Source: Lacunisphaera sp. | GTDB lineage: Bacteria; Verrucomicrobiota; Verrucomicrobiia; Opitutales; Opitutaceae | Assembly: GCA_029945445.1 (NCBI GenBank) | Contig: JAQSCO010000057.1 | Span: forward strand, 108,985 to 172,984 | DNA: 64,000 nt | Reading direction: 5' to 3' | Part shown: one piece after another, positions 1-8,894 of the stretch | Position numbering within the stretch: position 1 is the stretch's first letter | How the letters are laid out: the number at the start of each line of letters is the position of its first letter | The notes under the pieces: generated by a model | What the model was told of the DNA's origin: nothing | The model's input: only the letters and a program-made list of their open reading frames with translations | Database searches by the model: none | Made by a program: the position numbers and the translations under genes

Positions 1-1
1 G

Positions 2-709
2 CAAATGAGCCTGTGGTGGTTCGCTCAGACGGAGGGACTCATCGCCAACCATCTGCTCCCGGACCAGGCCGGCGAGTTCGCCCGCCGCGGCCTCACCAGC
101 CGCGATCTCCAGCTGCGCAGCATGATCGTCCGCAAGCTCAAACCGCTCACCATCGAGTGCGTCGCGCGTGGCTACCTTATCGGCAGCGCGTGGAGCGCCT
201 ACCAGCACAACGGCGAGGTTTGCGGCATTCCGCTCCCGGCCGGGCTCCGCCAGGCCGACCGGCTCCCCGTCCCCATCTTCACGCCCACCACCAAGGCGCC
301 CAAGGGCCAGCACGACGAGCCCATCACCGACGCCATCGGCGCCGACGCGATCGGCGAGGAACTTTACGCCAAGGTGAAGGCCGTGAGCCTCGCGCTCTAC
401 CAGTTCGGCCACGATCGCGCGCGAAAGGCCGGGATGATCCTGGCCGACACCAAGTTCGAATTCGGCACCGACGCCGCCGGCCGGCTCTATCTCATCGACG
501 AGGTGCTCACGCCGGATTCGTCGCGCTACTGGCCCGCCGCCGAATACCGCCCGGGCATCTCGCCGCCGAGCTATGACAAGCAGTTTGTGCGCGACCATCT
601 CCTCGCGCTCAAGTGGAACCAGACCCCGCCCGGCCCGCGCCTCCCGGCCGACGTCATCAGCCGCACGCAGGAAAAATACCTCGCGGCGCTGAAGAATCTG
701 CTTACCTGA
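2..709 (+). CDS. purC: Phosphoribosylaminoimidazole-succinocarboxamide synthase, 5' truncated
   Basis: This is the C-terminal ~235 residues of SAICAR synthase, which joins aspartate to CAIR in purine synthesis in the cytoplasm. The reading frame is open to the window edge and the first visible residues (QMSLWWF) match an internal segment of the family, so the true start lies upstream and the ATG at position 5 is not the start. Family segments seen include ECVARGYLIGSAW, the FTPTTKA stretch and LIDEVLTPDSSRYW near the C terminus. It is followed nine bases later by a small secreted protein gene. The window also holds purB, but far away and on the other strand. Identification is firm. Confidence 0.95.
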   Translation, partial: QMSLWWFAQTEGLIANHLLPDQAGEFARRGLTSRDLQLRSMIVRKLKPLTIECVARGYLIGSAWSAYQHNGEVCGIPLPAGLRQADRLPVPIFTPTTKAPKGQHDEPITDAIGADAIGEELYAKVKAVSLALYQFGHDRARKAGMILADTKFEFGTDAAGRLYLIDEVLTPDSSRYWPAAEYRPGISPPSYDKQFVRDHLLALKWNQTPPGPRLPADVISRTQEKYLAALKNLLT

Positions 710-718
710 TTCCGTTGC

Positions 719-1189
719 ATGAAACGTGTCCTCCTCGCTCTCGCGCTGGCCGGCCTGGCGGCCACCACCGGCCGGGCTGTGCTGGGCGAGACCCTCGCGC
801 AGCTGAAGGAGCACATGGGCAAGCCCGAGGCGCAGTCACGGAAGGACGCGGCGGTGTGGTTCTTCGAGGTGGAGGCCGGACGGCTGGTCTACACGGTCAC
901 GTTCAATGACAAGGGCCTGTCCATCGCCGAGGGCATCAAGCCGCTCAAGCAGGCCGTCTTCACCAGCAAGGCGGCGCAGGATTTCATCGACGCACAGCTC
1001 ACGCTGGCCAAGGACTCGAAGACTGTGCGTTCCTTCCAGCCGGGCGAGACCTACCTTTTTGGCGGCCAGCCCTTCACGTGCGCCCCCGAGGAATACGTCA
1101 CCGTGGACGAGGCCCGCGATCTCGTGGTCGTCTGGAACCGCAGCCGGGCGCCCTCCGTCATCGCCTTCCGCCGCGAGATGCTGAAGTGA
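719..1189 (+). CDS. Hypothetical secreted protein, 156 aa
   Basis: The protein starts with a clear export signal (MKRVLLALALAGLAATTGRA), with likely cleavage after residue ~20, and continues as a soluble domain of about 135 residues without repeats or recognisable catalytic motifs. The mature part opens with ETLAQLKEHMGKPEAQ and carries a central Lys/Thr-rich helix region. I do not recognise the family. The ATG lies nine bases after the purC stop, so the two are probably co-transcribed. The gene converges with the HD-GYP gene across a hairpin-rich element. Confidence 0.75.
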   Translation: MKRVLLALALAGLAATTGRAVLGETLAQLKEHMGKPEAQSRKDAAVWFFEVEAGRLVYTVTFNDKGLSIAEGIKPLKQAVFTSKAAQDFIDAQLTLAKDSKTVRSFQPGETYLFGGQPFTCAPEEYVTVDEARDLVVVWNRSRAPSVIAFRREMLK

Positions 1190-1193
1190 GGGC

Positions 1194-1246
1194 AGTGGCA
1201 CCGGCTTCCAGCCGGTGAAACCCTGCGGCCGGAAGCCGCCGCCACT
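1194..1246. repeat. Inverted-repeat element with two internal hairpins
   Basis: An outer stem (AGTGGC at 1194-1199, GCCACT at 1241-1246) encloses two perfect hairpins: ACCGGC/GCCGGT (1200-1216) and GCGGC/GCCGC (1225-1239). It fills the gap between two convergent genes, and its right end overlaps the TAG stop of the HD-GYP gene. It may act as a two-way terminator. The same three-stem layout recurs elsewhere in the window with different sequence. Confidence 0.6.
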
Positions 1247-2882
1247 ACTCCCCCGAATACCCGGGGATTTTCTTCACGTCGACCTCGTCGACCTGGGCGG
1301 GATCCATGAACTCCTTCGCGTAGCGCTCGTAGACGCGCGCGCGGACAAAGATGTCGAACAACTCCGGGTCGATGTGGCCGTTGAGGCGCATCTGCCCGAG
1401 GATCTGCAGCGACTCGGTGAGCGTCTTGCCCGGCTTGTAGGGGCGGTCGCGCGCGGTGAGGGCCTCGAAGATGTCCGCGATGCCCATGATGCGCGCCTGC
1501 ACCGACATCTGGGCGCCGGTCAGGCCGCGGGGATAGCCCTTGCCGTCCATCCGCTCGTGGTGGCCGCCGGCGTATTCCGGGACGTTCTGCAGATGGCGCG
1601 GCCAGGGCAGCGCCTCGAGCATCTGGATGGTGACATCGATGTGGTGGTTGATGATCTGCCGCTCGGCCGCCGTCAGGGTGCCGGCCTTGATGGTGAGGTT
1701 CTCGATCTCATCGGGCGTCAGGAAATCCACCACCTCGCCCAACGGGTTTTTCCAGCGGTATTTCGTGGCGATGTCGTGGACGCGGTCCTGGTTTTCGGGC
1801 GACATGGTCTCGCCGCCAATGTTGCAGAGGCGGAGGAACTCGCGGTCTTCCTGGATTTCCCAGAGCCGCTGGCGGTAGGCCTGATCGATGGCCTTGGCGT
1901 CGGCGTCCGGCGCGCGCTGCCGGCGCAGCATCGCGACCTCGGCGTCGCGCTTGAGCACCTCGAAGCGGGTGTCGATGAGGCCGATGCGGTCGAAGATGGT
2001 CTGGAGCTTCGTGGCCTTGTCGACGACATGGACGGGCGTCGTGACCTTGCCGCAGTCGTGCAGGAGCGCGGCGAGCTTGAGCTCGTAACGGTCGAGGTCG
2101 GTCATGTGCCACAGTGCGTGCGACCCGGCCTGCGTCTCGTGCACGGCCTCGGCCAGCAGCATCGTGAGCACGGGGACGCGGTGGCAGTGCCCGCCGGTGT
2201 AGGGCGACTTCTCGTCGATGGCCTTGTTGAGCAACCCGACGAAGGACTCGAAGAGGTTTTCCAGCTGGACGATGAGCAGCCGGTTGGTGAGGGCGACCGC
2301 GGCTTGCGACGCGAGCGACTCGGCGAGGCGCTGGTCGGTCTCGGTGAACGCCACCGTGGCGCCGGTCGTGCGGTCCTTGGCGTTGATGAGCTGGAGGACG
2401 CCGATGATCTCGTCCTCGTGGTTCTTCATCGGCACCGTAAGGAACGACGTCGAGTGGTAGCCGGTGTGCCGGTCGAAGGCCTTCGTGCCGGAAAAGTCGA
2501 AGCCCTTTTCCTGGTAGGCGTCGGCGATGTTGACCGTGCGGTCCTTCAGCACGGCGTAGGCGACCACCATCGACGTGTTCTCCCGGCCGCGCGGATCGCG
2601 GAGCTGGATGGGGGGGAACGGGATTTTCACGCCGGTCGTGCCGCCCATCGCGATGCCGAGCGAGTCGGTGCGGATGATCTCAAACGTCAGGATGTCCTTG
2701 CCCGCGGGCCGGCGGTAGAGCGTGCCGCCGTCGGCGTTGGTGATCTTTTTCGCCGCGATCAGGATGGTTTCCAGCAGCCGGTTCAGGTCCTTTTCCTGCG
2801 ACAGCGCGACGCCGATCTGGTTGAGCTCCGCCAGACGCCGGAGGAGGTCGTCGTTGTCTGACTGCGGCGGGGAGCGGTCCAT
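1245..2882 (-). CDS. GAF domain plus HD-GYP phosphohydrolase
   Basis: This is a predicted cytoplasmic cyclic-di-nucleotide phosphodiesterase or signalling protein. A GAF sensor domain fills roughly residues 25-195, followed by a helical linker and an HD-GYP output domain. The metal-binding and signature residues are present: LLHDCGKV for the HD pair, then NHHIDVTIQML and HHERMDGKGYPRGL. About 100 residues lie between the HD pair and the next conserved His, far more than in the shortest HD-GYP proteins; this looks like a subfamily insertion. I chose the ATG at 2882 (545 aa); the frame extends 12 codons further to a TTG at 2918. Which nucleotide it cleaves cannot be read from sequence. Confidence 0.93.
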   Translation of the reverse strand: MDRSPPQSDNDDLLRRLAELNQIGVALSQEKDLNRLLETILIAAKKITNADGGTLYRRPAGKDILTFEIIRTDSLGIAMGGTTGVKIPFPPIQLRDPRGRENTSMVVAYAVLKDRTVNIADAYQEKGFDFSGTKAFDRHTGYHSTSFLTVPMKNHEDEIIGVLQLINAKDRTTGATVAFTETDQRLAESLASQAAVALTNRLLIVQLENLFESFVGLLNKAIDEKSPYTGGHCHRVPVLTMLLAEAVHETQAGSHALWHMTDLDRYELKLAALLHDCGKVTTPVHVVDKATKLQTIFDRIGLIDTRFEVLKRDAEVAMLRRQRAPDADAKAIDQAYRQRLWEIQEDREFLRLCNIGGETMSPENQDRVHDIATKYRWKNPLGEVVDFLTPDEIENLTIKAGTLTAAERQIINHHIDVTIQMLEALPWPRHLQNVPEYAGGHHERMDGKGYPRGLTGAQMSVQARIMGIADIFEALTARDRPYKPGKTLTESLQILGQMRLNGHIDPELFDIFVRARVYERYAKEFMDPAQVDEVDVKKIPGYSGE

Positions 2883-2935
2883 TCGGGGAGGATGAGGGAA
2901 CTGCCCTAGGCGGTTCAATCCAAGACACGGTTATG

Positions 2936-4069
2936 TTACAGCATTTCGAGCTGCACGCCGCCCGGGCGGCGGAAATGGGCCGTGGAAAGCCTGCTCTCCT
3001 CACGATTTAGCCCAATCCGCCGGGTGACCACCTCGAACATCTGCCGGATCTGCTCCGCGAAGATGCCCTCGCCGCGCAGCCGGGTGCCGAAGGTGGCGTC
3101 GTAAAGCTTGCCGCCGTGCAGATCGCGCAGGCGTGAGAGCACCCTCGCCTTCTTGCCTGGCTCGTGGTCGTCCAGCCACTGGAGGAACAGGTCCTTCACG
3201 GCATAGGGCAGCCGCAGCAGGATGTAGCTGGCCCGGCTCGCCCCGGCCGCGGCGGCGGCCTCGAGGATGCCGGGCAACTCGTGGTCGGTCAGGCCCGGGA
3301 TCACGGGGGCCACAAGCACGTTGACCGGCACGCCGGCGTCCGCGAGCAGCCGGATGGCCCGCAAACGGTGCTCCGGCCGGGCCGCGCGCGGCTCGAGCTT
3401 GCCCGCGAGGCCGGCGTCGAGCGTGGTGAGGGTCAGGTTGACGGCGAGGCATTGCCAGCGCGCCAGCTCCGCCAGCAGGTCGAGGTCGCGCGTGATGAGG
3501 AAGTTCTTCGTGATGATGCCGACGGGCTGGCGGAACTCGGCCAGCACTTCCAGGCACTGGCGCGTCAGCCGAAAATACCGCTCGGCCGGCTGGTAGCAGT
3601 CGGTCACGCCGCTCATCATCACGGGCTCGGGCCGCCATTTCCTGGCCGACAGCTCGGCGCGCAGCAGCGCCGGCCCGTGCGTCTTCACGAGGATTTTCGT
3701 CTCGAAGTCTATCCCGCTGCTCCAGCCGAGGTAGTCATGGAACGGCCGCGCAAAGCAGTAGGCGCAGCCGTGCTCGCAGCCGCGATAGCAGTTGAGTCCC
3801 CAGCCCGGGCCGACGTCGGGACTGTCGTGGTGCGTCAGGATCGACTCGGTGGCGTCGTGGAAAAACTGCGTGCGCGGGTGCGGCACCGAGCCGGTCGCCG
3901 CGAACTCCGCGTCCAGCCACTCGCCGTCGGGCTCGACGCGGATGGACTCGAAGCGGTTCGCGGGATTGAGGTTCGGGCCGCGGCCGAGGATGACCGTGGA
4001 GGGGGCGCGTGGGTTCACGCCCCTACCGATTGCCCGGCGGCGCGGAAAAGCAAATCGCCCTTCGGCCAC
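2936..4069 (-). CDS. PA0069-type radical SAM protein
   Basis: The 377-residue protein resembles the PA0069/Rv2578c group, distantly related to spore photoproduct lyase; the reaction is unknown. The radical SAM CX3CX2C cluster motif is C98, C102 and C105 within CYRGCEHGCAYCF, with an extra Cys at 94. The family-typical lead-in is GRGPNLNPANRFE at about residue 29. The first ~25 residues look non-conserved and are partly encoded by an inverted repeat (4002-4023), so the annotated N terminus may be recent. It lies between the HD-GYP gene and a glycosyltransferase, all on the same strand. Confidence 0.92.
   Translation of the reverse strand: MAEGRFAFPRRRAIGRGVNPRAPSTVILGRGPNLNPANRFESIRVEPDGEWLDAEFAATGSVPHPRTQFFHDATESILTHHDSPDVGPGWGLNCYRGCEHGCAYCFARPFHDYLGWSSGIDFETKILVKTHGPALLRAELSARKWRPEPVMMSGVTDCYQPAERYFRLTRQCLEVLAEFRQPVGIITKNFLITRDLDLLAELARWQCLAVNLTLTTLDAGLAGKLEPRAARPEHRLRAIRLLADAGVPVNVLVAPVIPGLTDHELPGILEAAAAAGASRASYILLRLPYAVKDLFLQWLDDHEPGKKARVLSRLRDLHGGKLYDATFGTRLRGEGIFAEQIRQMFEVVTRRIGLNREESRLSTAHFRRPGGVQLEML
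4002..4023. repeat. Imperfect hairpin inside radical SAM gene start
   Basis: GGGGCGCGTG and CACGCCCC pair with a two-base bulge around a 4-base loop. Read on the minus strand, the flanking string GTAGGGGCGTG also occurs inside the larger element at 20703-20842, suggesting a shared repeat family that here became coding sequence. Confidence 0.45.
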
Positions 4070-4123
4070 GTCGCCGGGATTTTTTCGGAAATTAATTTGA
4101 CCACGGGCCGGACGAACCGGCGC

Positions 4124-5278
4124 TCAGAGCTTGTTCGCCCGGAGTTCCCTCAGCGGGTAATGCGTGCCGCGCCACACGATGCCGCCGCGCACGAGCGTCA
4201 GCACCATCGAGCGCACCATCGCGTAGTCGAGCACTGCGATGCCCACCGGCAGGAAGAACCCGTGCCAGGCCCGGCCGCCGTCGAACCGGTGGTTGTCGGC
4301 CGCGATCCCGAGCATCACGGCCACGACGCCCAGCCAGAGCCAGCGCGCGACCCCCGGCACCACGAAGACCGCGGCCAGCGGCCAGAAGACAAACGCCGCA
4401 TGGAGCCCCACCGCCAGCACGATGAGCCAGATGCGGTAGTCCACCCCGGCGAAGGCGTTTTTCTCCAGCCCACGCACGAGCCCGCCGACCGAGTCATACC
4501 ACGCGACCGAGATCGCGCCCACGCCGAGCACGATCTCGCTGAAGCCGCCCGACTTCATCAGCTTGCCGAGCTTCAGGTCATCATCCGGCCGGAGCCGGAT
4601 CGGCTCATGCCCGTCCATCTTGCGGTAGGTCGCGGTGCGCACGAGGTTGAAGGCGCCGATGCCGCCGTGGCAGTGGCTCGCGGGATTCGGCACGCGCCAC
4701 GGCCGCACGAACAGCGCGAACAACAGGCTGAACGCGCTGACGCAGATCCCGAGCAGCGTGCCGTGCTCGTGGAGCACCGGAACCGCGGCCAGGTGGTCGA
4801 GCGACTGCGCCCGCGCGTAGGCCACGGCGCGCTTCAGCACGTCCGGCTCGAAATGAATGTCGGCATCCGTGAACAAAATCCATTCGCCGGTCGCGGCCTC
4901 GCCGCCGAGCTGCAGCCCGTGCGTCTTGCCGAGCCAGCCCGGCGTCAGTTCTGTGACATGAATCACCTTCAGGCGCGGATCCGCCGCGGCAAACTTGTCG
5001 AGGATCGCCCCCGTGTCGTCCTCGGAGCGGTCGTTGATGACGATGAACTCGAGGTCGGGGTAATCCAGCGCGAGCATCGTCGGCACGGCGGCGCCGAGGG
5101 TCGCGCCCTCGTTGCGCGCCGTGAACACGAGGGAGACGCGCGGCCACTTGGCCGGCACCGGCGCCTTCAGCGTGGCGAGGTGGCGCATCTTCCGGTTGCC
5201 GTGCATCACCTCGAGCGCGACGCACAGCCAGCCCAGCAGGGCCAAGGCGGCAAAATACGTCATCGGGTCGGTCGGCAT
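4124..5278 (-). CDS. Family 2 glycosyltransferase, membrane-bound
   Basis: A GT-A glycosyltransferase of 384 residues that likely transfers sugar from a nucleotide donor at the inner membrane. An N-terminal membrane helix (residues ~6-25) precedes the catalytic domain, which starts at VSLVFTARNEG. The DXD-type motif is DADIHF and a downstream acidic motif is RPDDDLKLG, followed by WYDSVGGLVRGLEKN. Three or four hydrophobic segments occupy the C-terminal third, which ends in the family-typical IVWRGTHYPLREL. It resembles HpnB/CrtQ-like enzymes, but the acceptor cannot be inferred because no hopanoid or carotenoid genes are nearby. Confidence 0.93.
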   Translation of the reverse strand: MPTDPMTYFAALALLGWLCVALEVMHGNRKMRHLATLKAPVPAKWPRVSLVFTARNEGATLGAAVPTMLALDYPDLEFIVINDRSEDDTGAILDKFAAADPRLKVIHVTELTPGWLGKTHGLQLGGEAATGEWILFTDADIHFEPDVLKRAVAYARAQSLDHLAAVPVLHEHGTLLGICVSAFSLLFALFVRPWRVPNPASHCHGGIGAFNLVRTATYRKMDGHEPIRLRPDDDLKLGKLMKSGGFSEIVLGVGAISVAWYDSVGGLVRGLEKNAFAGVDYRIWLIVLAVGLHAAFVFWPLAAVFVVPGVARWLWLGVVAVMLGIAADNHRFDGGRAWHGFFLPVGIAVLDYAMVRSMVLTLVRGGIVWRGTHYPLRELRANKL

Positions 5279-5324
5279 GGCGCGCCACTCAAGCCAGTCC
5301 CGCGGCCGGGCTCCACCTAAATCC

Positions 5325-6659
5325 TCACCTCGCCGGGTTCGTGTCGGGCGTGGTGCGCTCGATCCTGACCCGGCGCGGGCGCTCGGCGTTGGCTTCCGTC
5401 ACGTTCAACCGGTATTCGCCCACCGTCGTCGTGTCGCCGCGCTTGGGCAGCCGGCCGAAATGCCGCACGGTCCACGTCGCCACGGTCTCGCGGGGCGTCC
5501 ATTCCAGCGGCCAGCCCGTCTCGGCCTGCAGTTCGCGCATCGTCAGCGTGGCGCTGACCGTGATGGCGTTGGTCGTGCGCTCGTAGATCGGGCCGCTCTC
5601 GATGTCCGTCTCGTCGCGGATGTCGCCGACGATCTCCTCGAGCACGTCCTCGAACGTGACGATGCCCGCCAGCGCCTGCCGGTCGTCGAGCACGACGGCA
5701 AGGTGGCTGCGGGCGGTGCGGAAACGCTCGATCATCGTGTGGATCGGCGTGGTGAGCGTGAACTCGAGCGCCGGCCGCATGAGCGGTTCGAACGACGCCT
5801 CGGGCCCGAGCGCGTTGATCTGCCAGAGCCATTCGCGGATCAGGAGCAGGCCCTCGACCTTGTCGAGCGAGCCGGAGCAGACCGGGTAGCGGCTGTGGCC
5901 GTTGGTCTGGGCGATGCGGAGGTTCTCGGCCAGCGGTCGGTCGAGCCACAGCGCCACCACTTGGTCGCGCGGGCGCATAATCTGCTGGGCCGTGGTGGCG
6001 CGGACGCGCAGCGACTGGACCATGAGCTTGTTGATCAGGGCGTCGCCGGGATGCGTGTGCCGGGCGTGGCTGAAGACGTATTCCAGCTCCTCCGCGCCGA
6101 GCGCGTGGTCGCTTTCGCCCGCGGGCTTCAGGCCGAACGCGCCGAGCAGCAGGTTCGCGGAGGTGTTGAGCAGCCAGATGAAAGGATAAAAGCAGCAGTA
6201 GAAAACCACGAGCGGCGCCGACGTCCACAGCGCCACGCCCTTCGGCCGCTGGATGGCGAGGGCCTTGGGGCCGAGTTCGCCAAAGGTGATGTGCACGAAG
6301 GTGATTACCGTGAAGGCCACGACGAACGACAGGGATGACACCATGGCCGGGTCCGTCACGCCCCAGCGGGCGAGCACCGGCCCCAGCTGATGCGCGAGAA
6401 ACGGTTCGCCCACCCACCCCAGTCCGAGGCTGGCCAGCGTCACGCCCAGCTGCGAGGCCGAGAGGACAGCGCCCAGGTGCTGGGTCGCCCACAGCGCCAT
6501 GCGGAGCCGCCAGCCGGCCTTGCCTTTCTTTACCAGCGGCTGGAGCTGGCTGGCCCGCAGCTTCACCAGCCCGAACTCAGCCGCCACGAAGAAACCGTTG
6601 GCGAGCACGAGCGCGACAATGCCGAAGGCCTGCAGGGTGTTGCCGAGAATGCCGTGCAT
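5325..6659 (-). CDS. CNNM/CorC (HlyC) family transporter
   Basis: This 444-residue inner-membrane protein has the standard order of a DUF21/CNNM transmembrane domain (residues ~1-195), a CBS pair (~215-340) and a C-terminal CorC_HlyC domain (~355-430). The start MHGILGNTLQAFGIVALVLANGFFVAAEF is typical for the N-terminal helix of the family. Members are linked to divalent cation (Mg2+/Co2+) export, often under adenine nucleotide sensing by the CBS domains; the hemolysin label is historical. It stands alone between the glycosyltransferase and a symporter, all on the minus strand. Confidence 0.95.
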   Translation of the reverse strand: MHGILGNTLQAFGIVALVLANGFFVAAEFGLVKLRASQLQPLVKKGKAGWRLRMALWATQHLGAVLSASQLGVTLASLGLGWVGEPFLAHQLGPVLARWGVTDPAMVSSLSFVVAFTVITFVHITFGELGPKALAIQRPKGVALWTSAPLVVFYCCFYPFIWLLNTSANLLLGAFGLKPAGESDHALGAEELEYVFSHARHTHPGDALINKLMVQSLRVRATTAQQIMRPRDQVVALWLDRPLAENLRIAQTNGHSRYPVCSGSLDKVEGLLLIREWLWQINALGPEASFEPLMRPALEFTLTTPIHTMIERFRTARSHLAVVLDDRQALAGIVTFEDVLEEIVGDIRDETDIESGPIYERTTNAITVSATLTMRELQAETGWPLEWTPRETVATWTVRHFGRLPKRGDTTTVGEYRLNVTEANAERPRRVRIERTTPDTNPAR

Positions 6660-6730
6660 GGGTGAGGACGCAGGAACCTAGGCCCGCGTTCCCGGCGGGC
6701 AATTCATTTGACCTCCCGCCACGCTAAACC

Positions 6731-6746
6731 GGGCCGCACAAGGCCC
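6731..6746 (-). terminator. Possible weak terminator after symporter gene
   Basis: GGGCC/GGCCC hairpin with a 6-base loop just downstream of the symporter stop. The following T run is poor (GGTTTAG), so a Rho-independent function is uncertain. Confidence 0.3.
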
Positions 6747-6754
6747 TTAGGCCA

Positions 6755-8065
6755 TTACGGCTTGGCGTCGCCGTTCGCCGCGAACTCGGCCGCCTTCTTG
6801 TCATCGAACTCCCCTTCCCAGCGCGCCACCACCACGCTGGCGAGGCAGTTGCCGAGCACGTTCACCGAGGTGCGGGCCATGTCGAGCAGCGCGTCGACGC
6901 CGAGGATGAGAAACGCGCCCGCGACCGGCAGCTTGAACGACTCCAGTGCCGCCACCAGCACGACGAACGACGCCCGCGGCACGGCCGCGACGCCCTTCGA
7001 GGTCAGCATGAGCACCAGCATCATCGTGATCTGGTCGCCGACCGTGAAGTGGATGCCGGTGGTCGTCTCCGCGGCCTGCGCGACGAAGACCGACGCCACC
7101 GCGAGGTGCAGCGTGGAGCCGTCGAGGTTGAACGAGTAACCCGCCGGCAGCACGAAGCCCACGATGCCGCGCGGCACGCCGACCTTTTCCATGTTCTCGA
7201 AGGCCTTGGGCAGCGCCGCCTCGCTGTTCGCCGTCGCAAACGCCAGCGTGAACGGCTCGCGCACGGCCTTGACGAAGGGCTTGAGCGGCACCTTGGCGAT
7301 CCAGATCACCGCGCCAAAGATGAACACGACGAAGATCACGAGCGCCCCATAGAGGGTGAGCACCAGCTTGCCGAGCGTGATGAGCGAGCCGAGGCCCTGC
7401 GCGCCGACGGTCACCGCGATGGCCGCGCCCACGCCGAACGGCGCGAATTTCATGATGATCCCGGCGAACTTGAACATCACCTGCGTGAGGCTGCCGCAGA
7501 AATCGAGCACCGGCTTCCCGGCGGCGCCGGCGGCAATCACCGCCAGGGCGAAGAGCACCGCGAACACCACGACCTGCAGCACGTCGTTGCGCGCCATGGC
7601 GTCCATCAGGCTCGTGGGGAACATGTGCAGGATGATTTCCCCGAGGGTCTGTGGCTTGGCGAGGCTCGCGGTGGACTGCGCGACGTTGGTCGCGAGCACC
7701 ACGCCCGCGCCGGGCTTCACGAGGTTGACGAACACCAAGCCGACGAAGAGCGCGAAGGTCGTAACAATCTCGAAGTAGAGCAGTGCCTTCCAGCCGATGC
7801 GGCCGACCTTCTTCATGTCGCCCGTGCCGGCGAAGCCCTGCACGACGCTCGCGAAGATCAGCGGCGCGATCATCACCTTGATGAGGTGGAGGAACACGTC
7901 GCGCACGACGCCGAGCCACTCATTCCAGCCCGTCTTTGCCTCCGGGGCTTGGGCGCTCAGCCACCAGCCGAGGATGACGCCCAGCGCGAGGCCGAGCATG
8001 ATCTGTTGCGTGAGGGAAAGCTGATACCACTTGCGCGGCGCGTGGGCTTCGGCGGGAGCGGACAT
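6755..8065 (-). CDS. Dicarboxylate/amino acid:cation symporter
   Basis: The protein (436 aa) belongs to the DAACS family (GltP/DctA/SdcS), which imports glutamate, aspartate or C4-dicarboxylates with H+ or Na+. Around eight membrane segments and two re-entrant loops are visible. The family signatures are present: the serine-rich hairpin region TANSEAALPKAFENMEK and the conserved stretch GFVLPAGYSFNLDGSTLHLAVASVFVAQA. Near the C terminus is the substrate-binding helix DALLDMARTSVNVLGNCLASVVVARWEGEF. Substrate preference cannot be decided. The start ATG gives a short polar N terminus before the first helix. Confidence 0.95.
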   Translation of the reverse strand: MSAPAEAHAPRKWYQLSLTQQIMLGLALGVILGWWLSAQAPEAKTGWNEWLGVVRDVFLHLIKVMIAPLIFASVVQGFAGTGDMKKVGRIGWKALLYFEIVTTFALFVGLVFVNLVKPGAGVVLATNVAQSTASLAKPQTLGEIILHMFPTSLMDAMARNDVLQVVVFAVLFALAVIAAGAAGKPVLDFCGSLTQVMFKFAGIIMKFAPFGVGAAIAVTVGAQGLGSLITLGKLVLTLYGALVIFVVFIFGAVIWIAKVPLKPFVKAVREPFTLAFATANSEAALPKAFENMEKVGVPRGIVGFVLPAGYSFNLDGSTLHLAVASVFVAQAAETTTGIHFTVGDQITMMLVLMLTSKGVAAVPRASFVVLVAALESFKLPVAGAFLILGVDALLDMARTSVNVLGNCLASVVVARWEGEFDDKKAAEFAANGDAKP

Positions 8066-8134
8066 AAGGGGGATGCGCGCGAATCTACGGCCCGCCCCCC
8101 GCGTGGCGAGTGAAAGTTATCCGAGCCGGCCGCT

Positions 8135-8317
8135 TTACTCGGCTTCGATTTCCAACCCCTCGATCTCGCCGTCGTTACTGACGCGCACCGCGAGCGTCAT
8201 CGGCCGGCAGCAGACCTCGCAATCGATCACGAAACTGGCGCTGCCCTCCGCGGCATCGAACGCCAGCGAGAAAGACTCCCCGCAATGCGGGCACTCAATG
8301 GACAAAGCATCGTTCAC
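8135..8317 (-). CDS. CPXCG-motif cysteine-rich small protein
   Basis: A 60-residue acidic protein with IECPHCGESF near its N terminus and a second DCEVCCRPM cluster, giving a zinc-ribbon-like CX2C...CX2C pattern typical of CPXCG-motif proteins. The function of the family is unknown. The start is taken as GTG at 8317 because it puts the CPXCG motif at the usual distance from the N terminus; no good ribosome-binding site is visible, so the start is uncertain. Confidence 0.7.
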   Translation of the reverse strand: MNDALSIECPHCGESFSLAFDAAEGSASFVIDCEVCCRPMTLAVRVSNDGEIEGLEIEAE

Positions 8318-8412
8318 CGCCGAAGTTGTGCCCAGCCGGGCCGGAAAAGCAAACGCGAGCCTTGCGGCGGCCCCGAAGTTCGGGCGCGAGCAAGCTCGTT
8401 GACTCATCAACT

Positions 8413-8733
8413 TCAGAACTTCGCCTGGCTGCTCTTGGCCGGCTCGTCGGGGCCGAAGCCCTCGTAATTGTGCGCGCTGCCGGCGCTGTCGGCCCATTTT
8501 GGCAGGTTGTCCTTGCGGGCCAGCTTGGTGTTGAGCACCTCGCCCCGCATGGCCGCGAAGTCGGTGTGGATCCGCCGGCATTCGGGGCCGCACTGGCCCG
8601 CGAAGTTGCCGAGGCGCAGCATGTATTCGTTGAGGGCGGTGTAGACCACATCCTCCACGTCGCAGCCGAAGGCCTCGGCGGTGCGCTTGAGGGGATCGTA
8701 TTCGGCGTAATCTAGGTGCAGTTTGACGTTCAT
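8413..8733 (-). CDS. Hypothetical protein, 106 aa
   Basis: Start chosen at the ATG at 8733, which has a GAGGA ribosome-binding site seven bases upstream. The protein begins MNVKLHLDYAEYDPLKRTAEAFGCDVEDVVYTALNEYMLRL, a layout that looks like a ribbon-helix-helix or small alpha/beta fold, followed by two Cys (GQCGPECRRIH) and a polar C-terminal tail. No signal peptide or membrane segment is seen. I do not recognise the family. A DNA-binding role is possible but unproven. Confidence 0.75.
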   Translation of the reverse strand: MNVKLHLDYAEYDPLKRTAEAFGCDVEDVVYTALNEYMLRLGNFAGQCGPECRRIHTDFAAMRGEVLNTKLARKDNLPKWADSAGSAHNYEGFGPDEPAKSSQAKF

Positions 8734-8894
8734 GGCGGGGTCCTCGCGGGTTGTGGGCGCGGATGATCCCGGCCCGGGGTTTGGCTTGGGGCCAGTATCC
8801 TCCTTCCCCGCCGGTTCCACTCCTCACATCTTGCCCAAGGCTGGGCGTCCTTTGGCCCCCGCCGACCACCGGGGAATCCCCTGGCGCAGGGCCG

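Noticed and set aside
3164-5320. Very long open frame on the plus strand (over 700 codons)
   Set aside because: It is antisense to two well-supported genes (radical SAM, glycosyltransferase) and has the Arg/Gly/Val-rich composition typical of shadow frames in GC-rich DNA.
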